Assembly: GCA_034660675.1 (NCBI GenBank)
Contig: JAYEJT010000168.1
Coordinates: forward strand, 1 to 6,820
Direction of reading: 5' to 3'
DNA length: 6,820 bases
From: CG03 sp034660675
GTDB taxonomy: Bacteria > CG03
Part shown: piece after piece, positions 5,862 through 6,820 of the stretch
Numbering within the stretch: position 1 is the first letter of the stretch
Layout: every line of letters begins with the position of its first letter
Position numbers and translations under genes: made by a program
The notes under the pieces: generated by a model
What the model saw: the letters and a program-made list of their open reading frames with translations, nothing else
What the model was told of the DNA's origin: nothing
The model's database searches: none

Positions 5862-6764
5862 CTATCCCGCCGAAACCATTCTGTCTATGGCTTTACGCGC
5901 GGCCTTTGCCGTGTCTTCATCAACCTTTATTTTGTATTTCATTTCTTCAAGGGAACGAAGAACTTTTTCAGCGCTTGTTTTTTTCATATCTATGCACACG
6001 GCCTCCTCGCATGCCGGATAAAATTTCTTTCCGGGATTGTCTTTTTGAAGCCTGTAAACAATTCCCGTTTCCGTACCTATTATCATCTCTTTAACGTCTG
6101 TTTTCTTTGCGAATTTTTCCATGCCCGACGTGGACAGCACCTCATCCGCCATATTGCAGACATCTGTTCTGCACTCGGGATGGACCAGCACTTTGGCTTC
6201 GGGGTGTTCTGCTTTCTCTTTCTCTATGTGCACGGGCAGTATCTTCATGTGGACCGGGCAAAAACCGTCGTAGAGTATCACTTTCTTTCCCGATTGTTTC
6301 GCCGCGAAACTCCCGAGATGCTTATCCGGCACAAAAATGATTTTTTTATTTTCTATTCTTTTTAAAATATCAACGGCATTGGCCGAGGTACAGCAGTAAT
6401 CCGATTCGGCCTTCACCTCCGCCGTTGAATTGACATAACAGACAACCTCCGCCCCGGGATGTTTCTTTTTCAGTTCCCTGAGCCGGACACCGTCAATCAT
6501 ATCCGCCATGGGACAGCCCGCGTCTTTTTCCGGCAGCAGCACCGTTTTATCCGGCGAAAGCATGGCCGCCGTTTCCGCCATAAAATGCACGCCGCAAAAA
6601 ACGATCACATCGGCGGAAGTTCGCGCCGCTTCTCTGCTCAGACCCAGGGAATCACCCCTGAAATCGGCTATGTCCTGCACTTCCGGCAGCTGATAATTAT
6701 GCACCAGAATTACGGCATTTCTTTTTTTCTTTAACTCTTTTATTTTTTCAGCAATTTTTTTCAT
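5862..6764 (-). CDS. nadA: Quinolinate synthase NadA
   Basis: NadA condenses iminoaspartate with dihydroxyacetone phosphate to make quinolinate, the NAD ring precursor, in the cytoplasm. The enzyme carries a [4Fe-4S] cluster held by three cysteines. The 300-residue length matches the short form seen in Thermotoga and archaea rather than the longer E. coli form. HNYQ (22-25), FCGVHFMAET (57-66), DAGCPMADM (81-89), VNSTAEVKAESDYCCTSANA (111-130), GFCPVHMKI (167-175), HPEC (195-198) and GTETG (230-234) are the family blocks. By position the cluster ligands should be C84, C169 and C257, the last in AVCIDMKK. The extra cysteines C124, C125, C198 and C252 are not assigned. The start is supported by an AAGGGG site eight bases upstream. 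It is first of a probable nadA-mnmA transcription unit. nadB and nadC are not in the window. Confidence 0.97.
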   Translation of the reverse strand: MKKIAEKIKELKKKRNAVILVHNYQLPEVQDIADFRGDSLGLSREAARTSADVIVFCGVHFMAETAAMLSPDKTVLLPEKDAGCPMADMIDGVRLRELKKKHPGAEVVCYVNSTAEVKAESDYCCTSANAVDILKRIENKKIIFVPDKHLGSFAAKQSGKKVILYDGFCPVHMKILPVHIEKEKAEHPEAKVLVHPECRTDVCNMADEVLSTSGMEKFAKKTDVKEMIIGTETGIVYRLQKDNPGKKFYPACEEAVCIDMKKTSAEKVLRSLEEMKYKIKVDEDTAKAARKAIDRMVSAG

Positions 6765-6772
6765 TTTTCTAT

Positions 6773-6778
6773 CCCCTT
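6773..6778 (-). promoter_or_regulatory. Ribosome binding site of nadA
   Basis: AAGGGG on the minus strand, eight bases before ATG 6764. It supports this start for nadA. Confidence 0.65.
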
Positions 6779-6785
6779 ACTTTGA

Positions 6786-6813
6786 AAAATATATTCGCCT
6801 TCTTGATTGTCAA
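6786..6813 (-). promoter_or_regulatory. Putative promoter of nadA-mnmA
   Basis: A perfect TTGACA (6808-6813) on the minus strand is followed 16 bases later by TATTTT (6786-6791, four of six matches to TATAAT). TATATT at 6788-6793 matches better but with only 14 bases of spacing. Only 56 bases upstream of nadA are visible, so a further upstream gene or regulator site cannot be excluded. Confidence 0.45.
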
Positions 6814-6820
6814 AAACAGT

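Overview
The window carries five protein-coding genes, all on the minus strand, packed with short gaps (24 to about 105 bases). Reading in the direction of transcription from right to left they are nadA (quinolinate synthase), mnmA (tRNA 2-thiouridylase), a small P-loop kinase-like NTPase of the AAA_28/NadR-like type, hisF (cyclase subunit of imidazole glycerol phosphate synthase), and a very large open frame. The last encodes a PLD-nuclease/SNF2-like helicase fusion that runs off the left edge of the window. No convincing plus-strand gene, RNA gene, CRISPR array or insertion sequence is visible.

Layout: 6765-6820 holds a likely promoter and a good ribosome binding site for nadA. nadA (5862-6764) and mnmA (4773-5837) are 24 bases apart and probably co-transcribed. 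After mnmA a 74-base gap contains an 8-bp tandem repeat and a small hairpin, followed by the P-loop gene (4123-4698). The next gap has a TATAAT box, a 17-bp dyad and a strong AAGGAG site ahead of hisF (3250-4017). An 89-base gap after hisF contains a 21-bp near-perfect palindrome between two copies of TTTACAG, then a TATAAT box only five bases from the ATG of the PLD-helicase (1-3160, partial). That arrangement suggests the helicase is transcribed from its own promoter as a leaderless or nearly leaderless mRNA.

The right-hand genes are core metabolism and RNA modification (NAD synthesis, s2U34 of tRNA, histidine synthesis) but are not a single pathway. nadB/nadC and hisH are absent from the window. 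The left-hand gene is accessory: a single-HKD PLD nuclease domain fused to an SF2 translocase is an architecture reminiscent of restriction and phage-defence enzymes. It is the one candidate for an undescribed system here, and its partners, if any, would lie to the left of position 1.

The organism is a bacterium of moderate GC with a compact genome style. The short (300-residue) NadA, the PNPCxxC-type MnmA and the orphan hisF would suit many anaerobic or uncultivated lineages, and I cannot assign a phylum from this sequence alone. All family assignments come from motif reading, not database searches.
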